NCBI GenBank assembly: GCA_033064195.1
Contig: JARBJD010000127.1
Location: 1 to 64,000 of the forward strand
DNA from: Blattamonas nauphoetae
Lineage: Eukaryota; Preaxostyla; Oxymonadida
Direction of reading: 5' to 3'
DNA length: 64,000 nt
The stretch's first letter is position 1, and each line of letters opens with the position of its first letter. This document shows positions 9,535-20,558 of this stretch, piece by piece. A program made the position numbers and the translations under genes. The notes beneath the pieces are model-generated. The model made no database searches, had not been told where the DNA came from, and saw only the letters and a program-made list of their open reading frames with translations.

Positions 9535-10745
9535 ACACAGGTGTGTTTTATCTCTTAAAAGTTTGTTTCATTGATGAATTAGAACAGGTTTGATCTCTTT
9601 TTTAATGAATCTCTTTATAAGACACATTCGTGTACCAGAGTTTTCACTTCACTTTTGACATTCTCTTTTCTGGTACAACACTTCACTTTATCCTCTCATT
9701 TTCACTTCATTGTCAGTTTTTTTCATTGTCTCTCACTTTTTTACAAAATTAAAATTTAAAATGACGTGAACAAAATTTTGATCCTCATCTTTGCTCAAAA
9801 AACTTCGTGATTCATCGATAAAATTGTATGCGTTGGTACACCACTTTGTTTTACTTTCATTCAACTTTCATTTCACCTTTTACACTTCACCACTCTTCGA
9901 TTTATGCTCTTCATTTTTTCTAAAACACAACGGTGTACCAACAAAACGCGATCTGAAGTGATCATCCAGATCAGGTACACCACTTCACCTTATCGTTTCA
10001 TTTCACAACTATTTGATTTCAATTCTCTTTTTTGATCAAAACAAGGTAGAACACAGAACTAAAAATGTTTGATCGTCAAGATAAAAATGAACTGTGAGAT
10101 CTGGTACATGAATGTGTTTTATCACTTCAAACATTGTTTCACTTCACAATTTTGATCTCTTTATTGACATTTTTGCTCTAATTTTTCATAAAACAAAGTG
10201 GTGTACCAACGAGATTCAATCTGAAATGATCGGTGAGATCTGGTACATGAATGTGTTTTATCTTTTAGTTTTCACTTCACTCACTCTTAATTCCTCTTGT
10301 TTTCTGAAATTTCGTTGAACGCGTTCATAAGGTGAAGTGATGTACCAACGAAGTGAGAAAAACAATGATTGGAGAGATCTGGTACGTCACTTCACCTTAT
10401 CGTTGCTAACATTGTTTCACTTCACAATTTTACTCTAATTAGAAACATTTTTGATGAACGCGTTCATAAAGTGAAGTGGTGTACCAACGAAATGCGAAAA
10501 ACAATGATCGTTCAGATCTGGTACGAGATTTTGTTTTATCGTTTACTTTTCACTTCACTCACTCTTTTTTTCTCTTTGTTTGTGAAATTTTGACGAACCC
10601 GTTCATAAGGTGAAGTGGTGTACCAACGGAACGCAAAGGATCAAGATCGTGCAGATCTGGTACATGATTTTGTTTTATCGTCTCATTCTCACTTCACTCA
10701 CTTATTTTTCCTCTTTTTTTGTGAAATTTGTCTGAATACGTTCGT
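9535..10745. repeat. Palindromic ~140-bp tandem repeat array, right part
   Basis: At least five clear units start at about 10095, 10235, 10377, 10516 and 10654, spaced near 140 bp; upstream to 9535 they are more degenerate. Each unit opens with GATCTGGTAC and closes with a TTCATAAGGTGAAGTG, GTGTACCAACG segment. The opening variant GGTACACCACTTCACCTTAT is the reverse complement of the closing segment, so units form hairpins. Between are T-rich stretches containing TTTTCACTTCACTCACT. Arrays of short palindromes serve as origins or enhancers in some large DNA viruses (baculovirus hr regions); that role here is inference. Confidence 0.7.
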
Positions 10746-11964
10746 AAATCTCAATACTTACCCACAATTTTCACATCTTCCGTCTCAGCCTTTGCTATCA
10801 TACTTGCCCACTTCATTGTTGCTTCATTCACATTCTTTTGTTCCAATTAAGCAAAAAAGTTGATAAAAAATGAGTTGTTGTGATGTGCTCGTGAGGTGTG
10901 GACGGTCGAAAAATGGGTTGTAAAATGAGGGGAATGAAGAGGAGAGTTGAATACCTGAAATGTGAAACGTGGAAAGTGAAATGAGAGATGAAAGGTGTTG
11001 AAGTTGTTTAAGCTTAGACAAACGGTATGATGGAAAAACACATAAAACCAACATTATGAAAAAACTAGTCGTTAAAAGTGTCGCGAAAATTCAGTACTCC
11101 CTCCTCGAAAGGTGAGAAAGAAGATGTGATGTGAGAAAATCGGGGCAAAAATCGATATGAGTGAAAAGTTGGTGAAAATGTGGTGCAAAAAAGGTGCGTT
11201 CAAAAAAAGAGGACTATGAAGGTGAGGTGATCGGGAACCTAGGAAAAGCGTCGGAAGGACGCAAATGTGAAGATTTTGAAAAATCTAACGTAAAAAACGA
11301 AAACTGACGAAAAAAGTGGTGAAAGATGACGTGAAAAAGTGAGGTTGAAAAGTGTCACCAAAAGGCGACTCCGAGCGAAATGAAGTGTAAAAACGCAAAT
11401 AGGAGGGAAAAGTGATCCTAAAAATGACAACAGAGAAAGCGCATACTCATTTTTTAAAAAGCGGAGAAATTCAAAAACGGAATGTGGGTTGATCAACAAA
11501 AATCCCGATCCGGCCTTGATCTAACCAAAAATTCCAAAAGTGTTTTTTATCGCGAATTTCACCTTCTGAAATCGATTTTGTAATTTTAGAAGGTGTTTGA
11601 GGTGTATTTGAGCCATATAGCAGCAGTTTTAAGCAAGTTCTGACAATCGACTTTTTGGTCACTTTTTTGACCACTGTTCGGTACGTAGCTCCACGAATTC
11701 TCAACCGATTTTCATCGGGTTTGTTTTGATCGATGACTCGCATCGTCCTCGACATTTTAGAATTTTTTTCGATTTTTTTCGAAGTGGTTCTCAAGTTGGA
11801 TTCACTTGATTTGTGGTCAAAAATAGATTTTCGCTACTTTCATGACCTATCATGGTACTTTCTCAAGTGAGGACGGTCTCCAAAATACAACCAATTATCC
11901 AAGCGAACGAAATACTCATTCTTTGTTCGTAGATCGCGATATTTGAATGGTTGAAGTACCTTTG
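10746..11964. other. Non-coding or unrecognised stretch
   Basis: The plus strand from about 10880 to 11450 is strongly purine-rich (many GTGAAAA, GGTGAAA runs). A Lys/Arg-rich open stretch of 107 codons lies on the minus strand at 11471-11794, but it matches nothing I know and has no AT-rich upstream motif like the other genes of the element. I see no RNA gene, repeat or TIR here. Confidence 0.4.
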
Positions 11965-12432
11965 TTATGTTCCAATGAGTTCGCAATTCTCTTTTTTCAA
12001 TACATTTTCAACAAATGATTGAGTGTAATGTTTTCGTTGACAATTATGAGCTCGATATCCTTTCATCCATTTCGAGGGAATCACTTTCCATTCGATTCCT
12101 TCGTACCGGTATGTTACAAGTGAATCAGCATACTTGTATTCAGAAATGAGTTCACAATTTTCATTTTTCAATGATTCGAGAAACTTTTCTTTCGTGCAAC
12201 AATTAGATGCTGAAAGATATCTCTGGCGATTCAGATGTGGTCTGTATCCTTTGACGAAATTATTGACATACGCTCGATAAATGTCATCTGGTTTTTCTTC
12301 GTGCACGTATTCGAAAGTACTCGCCGTGAGATATGTTGTTTCTTGTCGATTGAGAGTTGGTGGTGATTTCAGAATCAATTTTTCTTTCTCCAAAATTTCC
12401 AGTAGTTGAGTTGGTGTCAATAAGCTGCTCAT
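11965..12432 (-). CDS. Repeat-domain protein of the virus-like element
   Basis: A 155-residue ORF preceded on its strand by an AT-rich tract. Residues about 78-105 carry the E-N-C-E-L-I-S-E-Y ... V-T-Y-R-Y-E-G repeat also found in the ORF at 5429-5641, and a second copy begins at the C-terminus (KKENCELIG). Between them lie W-K-V-I-P-S-K-W-x-K-G-Y-R type segments seen twice (also KGYRPH). The pattern is like multi-copy treble-clef/zinc-ribbon repeats of large DNA viruses with lost cysteines. It supports the idea that the virus-like element extends to at least this point. Function unknown. Confidence 0.45.
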   Translation of the reverse strand: MSSLLTPTQLLEILEKEKLILKSPPTLNRQETTYLTASTFEYVHEEKPDDIYRAYVNNFVKGYRPHLNRQRYLSASNCCTKEKFLESLKNENCELISEYKYADSLVTYRYEGIEWKVIPSKWMKGYRAHNCQRKHYTQSFVENVLKKENCELIGT

Positions 12433-12865
12433 TTTATCCTAATTAAAAAATTGAATAAAAAAAGAAATCGACTTTGTTTTCTGAAAGCACTCAAAATTTG
12501 CTTCAAAAAAGACGCTTCAAAAGAGGTCTAAACGTAGTCGATTTAACCCGCAACTCCGGATTAACCCACACCCTGGATCTGGGACCCAGAATTCGGATAT
12601 ATTCGAAATTGCATCGTTATTTTGCCGTTATTTCATATTATTTCATAGGAATCTGTTCTGGAGAACGCTTAATCTCATGAAATGAACAAGAAAAGAGGGT
12701 TGATCAAGATCTCAACACAAAAATGAAACGAAATGGGAATCGAACTTTTGGAAAGGATATTTCGACATTTGGCGATGCTGAGATGACGGGAGGTGTCAGC
12801 TGGGCCCGAATGAGTGAAACAGTCGAGTTGAGAATAGTGAGTGCTCGAGAGATGAGTGGAGTGAA
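12433..12865. other. Intergenic stretch with one arm of a short inverted motif
   Basis: AT-rich just upstream of the minus-strand ORF, then AACCCGCAACTCC at 12545-12557 followed by a related AACCCACA. The inverse of the 13-bp word recurs at 14894-14906. No gene is supported. Confidence 0.35.
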
Positions 12866-13117
12866 GGCGGAAGGAGGGCAGAGTGGGCGAGATGGTGAAA
12901 GGAGGGCAGAGTGGGCGACAGGGCGGAAGGAGGGCAGAGTGGACGACAGGGCGGAAGGAGGGCAGAGTGGACGACAGGGCGGAAGGAGGGCAGAGTGGAC
13001 GACAGGGCGGAAGGAGGGCAGAGTGGACGACAGGGCGGAAGGAGGGCAGAGTGGACGACAGGGCGGAAGGAGGGCAGAGTGGACGACAGGGTTGAAGGAG
13101 GGCAGAGTGGGCGAGAT
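12866..13117. repeat. 28-bp G-rich minisatellite, about nine copies
   Basis: Tandem units of GGGCGGAAGGAGGGCAGAGT plus GGACGACA, 28 bp each. The inner six or so are almost identical; the two outer ones differ (GGGCGAGATG variants). Because 28 is not a multiple of three and the unit lacks stops, all frames on both strands stay open, creating long false ORFs rich in RAEWTTGRKEG or PSFRPVVHS repeats. Near-identity of the units means recent expansion. Confidence 0.9.
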
Positions 13118-13820
13118 GTTTCAACGAATGATTCGAGCTCGTCCTGCGAGTTGTGTGAGGGCTCCTGAAATGGTTGCACAGCAAAAGAATCGTTGAGATC
13201 GAACGTTTTGAAGGGAGTGAGTCAGTTTTGTTTCTTTTGACCAATCTGATCCGGTCATACCATCATCCTCAGCTTGCTCCTCTGTATTGTAAACTTGACG
13301 TGATGGTGTTGATTTCCGTGTTGGGGAGAATGGTGAAAAGCAGGATCCTTGTGAGAGACAGAATCAGTCTCATTCTCAATCAAATCACGTGGTTGGAGTA
13401 GCTTCGTAAGAATCTGCTCCATCAGTCCGAGTGGGATATCATTGCATCACAAACTTGTCGAGCAGCCAGATGGGATCGAGTTTGAGAGTATTGGAGAGAG
13501 TGTGTCGCTGTCGCTGGTTTGGTGCTTGTCGTGTGAGATCGGATGTGTCCAGAGAGATGAGAAGTCTGAGTTGGATTATTGTTTAAGTGTATTTGGCGAA
13601 AGGTTGGCGTGGGAGGATGGAGAAACGTGGACGAGTGACGTTGGCTGAAACAGCGGGACAGACAGGAAGACGCCCAAAAGTTTAGTGTTTTGGTAGGACT
13701 GTTGACATAAATTTGAGCAAATGAGGCGATTGTATGAAGTGTGAACGGAGATACGAGGAAGGGATGGTGATGGAGAGTGAATGGGAAGAATTGGAGGGGA
13801 AGAGTGGTGGTAGGCAGTGT

Positions 13821-14662
13821 TTAGGACGATGAAGATGAAAGATTTTTTGATGAAAACGAAAGCAATGAGAGAGTGGATTGAATTGTCGCGAATACGAAGA
13901 GCCAGACGGAATCGAGTCGAGAGAAGTGCGTATGCTGGACATAAATCGAGATTAGTGGACTCGAGAACGGACGAGTGGATTGAAGGAGAATAATGGAATC
14001 CAAGAGATTGAAGAGATCTTGCGATTTCTGCTCAATTTGGGAATTCTGAGGCGTCGACGAGAGGATCGTGGCGGTTGGAGTCTGATGAATAAGATGGTTC
14101 TTAAAGTCAGCAATGAGGAGCGACAACGTCTGTTGCAGAGAATCCAGGGTGAAAGGGCTGAGTGAAACTTCTGCGGGGACAGAGGGAGTGACAAGCTGAA
14201 CATGCTCAGGAAACATGCGGCTTTCATCTATTCTTGTGATCTCCTTCAAAAGTGACGTGCGTTTGCATTTCCGCCGAGATTGCTCGATATCCACGCCCAA
14301 GGTATTTCTTGATTCAGGAGATCCCTCCAACGAGAGAAGACTCATCGACTCGGTCACGAGTTCTAGCATCATTTCAATCGTAATTTGATTGGTTTTCCGT
14401 CGATTCATATGTATCCGTAAAAAGTTTTGGTGACGATGTCCAAAATGATCGGAATGAGGACGAACAGAGCGGACAACTCGAAGCGTGAGCAATTCCTCCC
14501 AAAATGCGATTCACGATGCATAATAATCAGTGTTTTGAGAAGGTAGAGAGTATCTCCGATAAATCCTTCATTGATGCTGGATGCTTCCAGACTCACAGCA
14601 GCTGAGATCTGGAAGAGTTTGTGTTCAAAACAAGAATCAGCAAATACGTGTTGGGTATTCAC
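13821..14662 (-). pseudogene. Host gene remnant, helical protein of unknown family
   Basis: Two open stretches in different frames (14662-14405 and 14492-13821) read like real protein: the first includes HKLFQISAAVSLEASSINEG and LYLLKTLIIMH, the second is Leu/Ser-rich with LVTESMSLLSLEGS and a predicted helical LFNLLDSIILL. No GT-AG pair joins them cleanly, so a frameshift in the overlap near 14405-14490 is likely. A further coding-like stretch on the same strand continues towards 13440. The piece lies between the inverted words at 12545 and 14894, so it may be cargo of an old transposon. It could instead be a decayed resident gene. Confidence 0.35.
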
Positions 14663-15043
14663 AAGAGTTGTGAGGGAGATTCGAGTTGAGAGAGAGATTG
14701 TTCGTCCGTGAGTATATCAGTTTGTTTTAAGACAGGTGGAGTCATTTTTTTGTACAAAAATTAACCCACAATGAGAACTTTCGAAATGATGAAGTAAAAT
14801 TTAGAGGTAATCATTTGAATTTAGACTTTAATGATGATTCGTACTTGATTCCGAAAAGATGAACACACAAGTTAACTTCGGTTGTTAGAATATGGAGTTG
14901 CGGGTTTTCCCGAAGTTGCGTGTTTATCCGATGATGTTAAATATTTGACATATTTTTGGAGTTTAGGTCAAATATTGACATCGTCAAAATACATAAAAGA
15001 CTTTTAGTTCAAGATTCAAAAGTGGGTCAATCGGAATTGAGAT
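14663..15043. other. Intergenic, AT-rich
   Basis: Contains GGAGTTGCGGGTT at 14894-14906, the inverse of 12545-12557, and a nearby GAAGTTGCG echo. No gene seen. Confidence 0.4.
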
Positions 15044-16144
15044 TTGACTTCTATTTATCGATCGAGACCAACGTGGTTCTCCAGTCTTCTCTATAACTAC
15101 TATCAGGAGACACTATCTGATGTTGAAATGAGAGGACGAGCTGCACGAAGGGAGAAAAGAAAGGAGAGACAATGTGATGCACAAGTGCTGAAATCCACCT
15201 CTCCAGAGATTTGTGACATGCCCCCCATCCTCCCAACCAAACGAGCCCATTCCGGAGAAGATCCCATCTCTGATGTCCTTTTTGATGGTCATGTCCCATC
15301 GGCGACGAAAGTTAGCAAGGAACAAACACACACCATCGCCACCTCTCTTCCACAGCTTCTTCCACTTCATCCACTCTCATCTCTCTATATTCCACGAACA
15401 GGTCAACTCTCCATGACCATGTTCACATATCCACGACCAAAACACTCGATTGAGGCAACACCGGTACCTCAGATTCCACAAGCCACTCAAAGTGTCATCA
15501 ATACGGGACTGTCCGGTCAAAATCCGCAATCTTCGTCCAATCCCTCACTATCAACTCATGTTTCCCCCATCCGTCCACCTTCGCACCATCCAATCACTCA
15601 GAACAGAAAAGCACTATTCGGCACAATCATCTCAGAAATTATATACACTCCTCCTCAACGCCACATGAAACCAGTTAAAACTGGATGCAAAATCCCAATC
15701 GTGGCATCATCTGGTTCAGATAGTATGTCTGATGAAAAAATGCCGGACCAACTTCCACGTGCTCCAGGTCTTGAGGTATTATCCAACCTGAGGTCATTCA
15801 ACACCGAAATACATGAGGGACTAACGATCACAGCAAACTCACTCTTCGGGACACTTCATCCACGACTGGCTGAGGAATTTGATGTGTGGATCAACCACGA
15901 AGAATCTCTCTCGGATAAGATAACCGTTGATCGATTCCAGACGTTTTGGCGACACTATCGTGAAGATTCAAAGGCTGTAGCTTTATGCGACTGTGCGCTA
16001 ACGCTGGGAGCTATTGTTGCTTCTGAAATTGAATGTGAGAGGTACTTCTCACATATCAAGCGAACCTTCACTCCTTCCCGCAGGAAGATGTTACCTGACC
16101 AGATTCTCTATGAACTGGCTAGTCACCTGAAAACCCGGGAGTAA
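15044..16144 (+). pseudogene. hAT transposase, C-terminal part with dimerisation domain
   Basis: A 366-codon open frame. Residues 1-230 are Ser/Pro/Thr-rich and unlike a catalytic core. Residues about 270-366 resemble the hAT C-terminal dimerisation region: FDVWINHEESLS, then FWRHYRE, then ASEIECERYFSHIKRTFTPSRRKM and LPDQILYELASHLK. In hAT enzymes this region carries S-x-x-x-E-R-x-F-S and R-x-x-M. The RNase-H-like catalytic residues are not visible, so this is a truncated or rearranged gene. Its last nine codons begin the left arm of the fold-back repeat described next, and an inverted copy of them lies at 20488-20514. Confidence 0.5.
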
Positions 16145-16424
16145 ATAACAAATCGGTAGTTTTTTTTGGGGTCCCAAAAGTGAATAGTAACACTGGATTT
16201 CCGATTTTTTTGACAATTTTTCAATCTAAATGACAGTTTTATGAATAAATGAAGTGTCCTAGGTGGTTCAGAACAAATAGTTTTGATTACCCAGCATGAT
16301 TTTCTCATGCTCTTGAAAAGTTGATCTCGTTGTATCTTCATAACCAGACAAAATTTTGACCTGAAATTTTCGCGAAAATGAATGTTTTGAGAAATATAAA
16401 CTTTTGATATTTCAACTTTTTTTC
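16119..16424 (+). repeat. Fold-back repeat, left arm
   Basis: About 305 bp that recurs almost exactly, inverted, as 20514-20282 plus 16736-16663. It begins CTAGTCACCTGAAAACCCGG, covers the last codons and 3' flank of the hAT transposase, and ends near TATTTCAACTTTTT. The same 72-codon shadow ORF is intact in both arms, so the arms are nearly identical and young or homogenised. The loop is about 240 bp (16425-16662). Confidence 0.85.
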
Positions 16425-16736
16425 TTCGACGATCGCAAAATCATGGTTTTTCAACCTTTTTCGAGGAATTTTCAGAGAGTCTTCGGACTTGTCACTCACC
16501 GTTCACCATGTATGCAAAATTGACCAGTTTGATTCGATTGTGACAGTGTTGACATCATTTTGATGAATTTTGAAAACGGGATTCACATCTGATGCACGGT
16601 GAGAAGTCAATTTCAGACATCCGTTTAAAGTGGATTTCACATTCTCTCGAGGGGGAAAAATTTTTTGAAAAGGTGAAATATTAAAAGTTTATATTTCTCA
16701 AAACATTCATTTTCGCGAAAATTTCAGGTCAAAATT

Positions 16737-19700
16737 TAGGCATGGGCACCAGTCACCTGACTCAGATTTTTTGGACTGACTCATTTTCACCCATTTTTTT
16801 CATGAATTGTTTGGTGGACAAAACAAATCGTCGATTTTGTGAGATAAACTGATAGAAATATGCTCCAGAAGGTTAATTCGGTCACAATTTCTCTTCGGGA
16901 CAGGATATTGAGACTCCAACAGTCAACAACACGAGTTATGGTCTGATCACATCGGCCATTCCACCAAATACATCATTCTGACTGATGAGGACATTAGAAA
17001 ACAGAATGATCAAGAATGAAATGGAAGTATTTGATCTGGTGCAATACAAAGGTGAAGTGAGATGGCCGTGTTGGATGTGAGTGATCCTGTCGCATTTGTG
17101 ATGAGAGTTGCTGTTGATGCTGTAAATGTGGATGTTGGTAGTCCGCTGATCAACGCGAGTGTCAGTTCAGAAGATGACGAGGGAGAGGAAGTGGTGGAGA
17201 AGGATGTGAACGAGACTGTCCCAACACTGAGAAGAGTGAACGCGGAGGAAGAGGAGATGGAGACGAAAGAGGTGGGGAGAGTGCCAGTGAAGGAACAAAA
17301 ATTGAAAGTGACGTCGCCGACAGAGATTGAGGGAGAGGCGATGCCGATTGCGAGCGACAAGAACGAGATCAGAGTCTGAGCGGTCACGACAGAGCCAGGC
17401 GACTTGAAGGAGCACGATTGAAGCATGCAGGAACCAGTTGAGGTGAAGAGGAGGGGAGTCGACGAGGAGAGAGGTGTTTGGAAGGCAAAGTCGATTGTTT
17501 TGACTGTGGTTGTTGTGTCCGTGTTCATCAGACTGGAAACAGCAGTGATTTGAAGAGTGGCTTGCTTTGATTCGTGTTCCAGCTGGATGGAACTCCCTGC
17601 GATGTCCGTCGTCCCCTTCAAACGAGCAGACACCATCACGACTACTGTCACCCCAATCAACGACATCTGACTCCCTGCTCACGTCACAGACTGACATGGA
17701 GCATCCTGCTGCTGTGAGTGATCCTCCTCTGATTGTGACCAGCCTGCCGTTCTGTTCTGACCCTGTCCCTTTCAGAATGCAGTTGGTCAGTGCGGCTGAT
17801 CCCGAGCCATCAATTTCGATCAGATGCCACGTGTCGGTCGAGTCAGCATTGAGTGTGAGTGACATCGCAGACACGGCGAGGATTCCAGCTGTCACTTTCA
17901 TGTTGGCTGTTTGGAAAAAAGTTGGTTTGATGAAAGAGACGCTGGTCGACGATGATCCCGCCCCTTTGATTCGGACTGTCTTCGCGTTGACGAGAATGCA
18001 CGTCTCCTCTCCATTCTCAGGCGAGTATTCTCCTGCTGCCACAATCACTTTGTAGTTAGCGGTCACTTTGTTCCCAGCGTATGTCACTGTCTTGCACTGC
18101 TTTGATTGATCCCCGCAATCCCACACATTCGATCCAGAGGTGGCAACATGAATATTGGCTTCCATTGATCCCACTGTTGCCCCAAAAACGTAACCAGATG
18201 TGCCCAATTGGACATTCTGAGTGCCTCCCTCAGCGACGCTATCGTTGAAACCGGAGACAAAATAGTTATATCCATCGTAATCGTTGACTGGGAATCTTTG
18301 ACAAGCAATCATCACATTCTTCCCTCCTGATCGACCTGATTTGATGGTGGACACTTTGCGAGAGATGAGACTAATGAGAAGATGAAAAGAGACACAAGCA
18401 GACCTGTGGTGCCGAGAAATTAGCAATTCACCATTCTGAAGAAATCCGGAGCTGCACAACCGAACGGCCAGAGAACAAGTCCTCCTCCGAACGACGGGGC
18501 AAGGCAGGACTCGATGAGACATGCGCCGAGCAGATAATTCGAAGACTGGAGTTCAAATCACATCGCTCCTCCGCCGCCGTTCAGTCTATGGTTTTCTGTC
18601 GTCCTTTCGTCAGCATTCGAATTTAGATCTCCCTTTTTTCTATCCAGGACTCGCAGATGGCCTTGCAACAGTAGAATGCACTGTCAGACACTGTGAACTG
18701 TGCTCCGGTGGTTGTAATGGCTCCTCCACAATGTCGTGTGCATTCTGTGAAGGTCGCTCCGGTGACGACGACCTTGCCATTCGATGCAAAGACGGCTCCT
18801 CCGTTGAAGCTGCTGGATGAGGTGCATGTGGTGAAAGCGCAGTTTGTGACGGAGAGGACGGCAGAGGCATCGGAGGGCTTGAATTGGATCGCTCCTCCTT
18901 CCCCATTTCGAGATGGAGGCGAAGACATCCCCGATGAGTTGCTTCGTGTCTGAGAGAGTCTGCTGGCCCTCATTTGTCAAAGTTAAGTGGGAGAATGAGC
19001 AATCAAGAGTGAAAAGGGTGCGGACACGGCTGCCGCTGAAGAGAGTGCCTGTGCAGCAGGCATCGCATCGATCAAAGTTCGACGAGGCGATCACGACGGA
19101 ATCTGTGAAATTATCCGACCAAACATCGTCCGTGTTGTTTGCGAGGAGGGAGGCCGGAATATTCGAAAAGTGGACGAGATGAGGTTGAAACGAGAGAACA
19201 TTCCCGATGAGAGGAAGGGAGTGTCCTGATTCAGAGAAGTTGAGAGAACTTCAATACGAAACAGCAAGACTGGTGTTTATTCGTGTGTCGACTGAATTAG
19301 GAGAGACACATGACCCGAGTGGTCGGATGAGCAAATTGAAATGTCAACCAGATTGAGTGTTCCACCACGGCTGACAAATGTGGGTGATAATGGTGTGTCG
19401 ATGAGCAGGACGCAGTTCTGCATACTCAACGAGCTGCAGTAGTCCAATATTGTGATAGATTCATTTTCTGTTTATGAGATCGAGACCGTCCAAATCTCGA
19501 TGGTGGAATTCCGCAGGTCGAAGAGGGTTGGAAAGAGAATACTGAAGAAATTCAAATGAACTCAGATTCAAGAGCACACAATTGACGGTAGATTCCACGA
19601 TCCTATCAGTTGTCACTTGGGATGCGATGTTCTGTCTTGCCGGTCTAGAAGAGATATTGGTGACGTTCTGAGAATCAAGAACGATGAAATCAGATCAATT

Positions 19701-20273
19701 GTTCATACGGAGATTCTAAAACATGATGATACTCTTATTGTATACATCCATAATCTGCAGGGGTGTTCTGCACCTGATGGTCAAAATCAGTTTCCTTTTG
19801 TCAAATAGAGTGGAAATGAAAGGAAAATCATAATTTAAACCTTGTCGATTCACGCGCTGAGTTACAGGTGAAAAGGAGATCGGACAGTCCAGTCAGTCTG
19901 GTGACTATTTGCATGATTGCATGGGCGGATCAGTGACTCAAAGTGACTCGCGACAAAAGTATGGGGTGTGGTACCGATTTGTGCATGAACACGACTGATT
20001 CATCTGAAAATGTGTTTATATCTCAAAAATAGTGTGAAATGTGAAAGATAAACCAGAAAAGTCAATGGAGAGTGACGTGTGACGAAAGTTGTGCTGTTGA
20101 GGAAGAAAAAGGAGGAAGTAAAGGTGATGATCCATAATAAAGTGACCTTAGACTGGAATGGGGGTATTCTGGGTCTGCATTCCTCTTGAATTTACCTTGT
20201 GGGGTGAGTCACTGACTCGATTTTTTTTTGTGACTGGACTCATTGATTCTGGACTGACCGGTGCCCATGCCTA
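16737..20273 (-). mobile_element. hAT-type element, family B, copy 1, carrying a host gene (Pack-hAT style)
   Basis: 3537 bp with TIRs TAGGCATGGGCACC...GTC at both ends and a perfect 8-bp target duplication TCAAAATT (16729-16736, 20274-20281). Its right 480 bp is the reverse complement of the left end of copy 2 (53576-54060), including GAGTCAGTGACTCACCCCA and GGACTGTCCGATCTCC, and its left end matches copy 2's right end. So the copies are in opposite orientation and share only their ends. The interior is a decayed beta-helix surface-protein gene. No transposase is present. Confidence 0.9.
17010..19570 (-). pseudogene. Captured beta-helix (pectin-lyase-fold) surface protein gene fragment
   Basis: Minus-strand pieces in several frames give the repeated pattern of the family that also forms the ectodomain of the 44618-51613 protein. 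They contain short beta-strands with NC or TNC turns, GGAI/GGAV turns (NGEGGAIQF, FNGGAVFASNGKVV, HCGGAITTTGAQF), and segments such as CILKGTGSEQNGRLVTIRGG. One stretch (18320-17640) starts at SGGKNVMIAC and reads through an Ala/Gly/Ser-rich domain. Frames change near 18910, 18620 and 17680, so it is dead. In the family these proteins are probably extracellular; here it is transposon cargo. Confidence 0.65.
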
Positions 20274-20558
20274 TCAAAATTTTGTCTGGTTATGAAGATA
20301 CAACGAGATCAACTTTTCAAGAGCATGAGAAAATCATGCTGGGTAATCAAAACTATTTGTTCTGAACCACCTAGGACACTTCATTTATTCATAAAACTGT
20401 CATTTAGATTGAAAAATTGTCAAAAAAATCGGAAATCCAGTGTTACTATTCACTTTTGGGACCCCAAAAAAAACTACCGATTTGTTATTTACTCCCGGGT
20501 TTTCAGGTGACTAGCTGTGGCCTTTCACAGCAAGTGAATCATAGGTTGTTTCTTCATT

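Larger units (their letters stand above)
1..12432. mobile_element. Virus-like, capsid-bearing element (left end outside the window)
   Basis: This block holds two paralogous capsid-like genes, small structural-type proteins, an S74 chaperone-domain protein and two ORFs sharing a repeat domain. Most plus-strand genes follow an AT-rich motif not seen at the host genes. The family is uncertain: a Polinton/Maverick-like or related double-jelly-roll virus fits the gene sizes, but no polymerase, integrase, ATPase or protease is visible here. The left end lies outside the window. The right limit is set only by the repeat-domain ORF ending at 12432, so it is approximate. An hAT element (5648-7339) sits inside it with a target duplication, and a decayed pogo-like transposon lies in its repeat array. 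The element looks broken, with perhaps two or three breaks apart from the insertions. It appears moderately old, since several genes are still long and open. Confidence 0.5.
16663..20514 (-). repeat. Fold-back repeat, right arm, split by an hAT insertion
   Basis: The inverted partner of 16119-16424. It is cut in two by the hAT at 16737-20273: the inner 74 bp are at 16663-16736 and the outer part is at 20282-20514, with TCAAAATT duplicated at the break. The insertion therefore postdates the inverted duplication. Confidence 0.85.

Noticed and set aside
12866-13117. CRISPR-like regular repeat
   Set aside because: Units are directly contiguous with no unique spacers, and the genome is eukaryotic.
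12675-13244. Long repetitive ORFs on both strands
   Set aside because: They arise from the 28-bp minisatellite being free of stop codons in all frames.
16123-20510. Two identical 72-codon ORFs on opposite strands
   Set aside because: They are shadows in the fold-back arms, useful only as evidence for arm identity.
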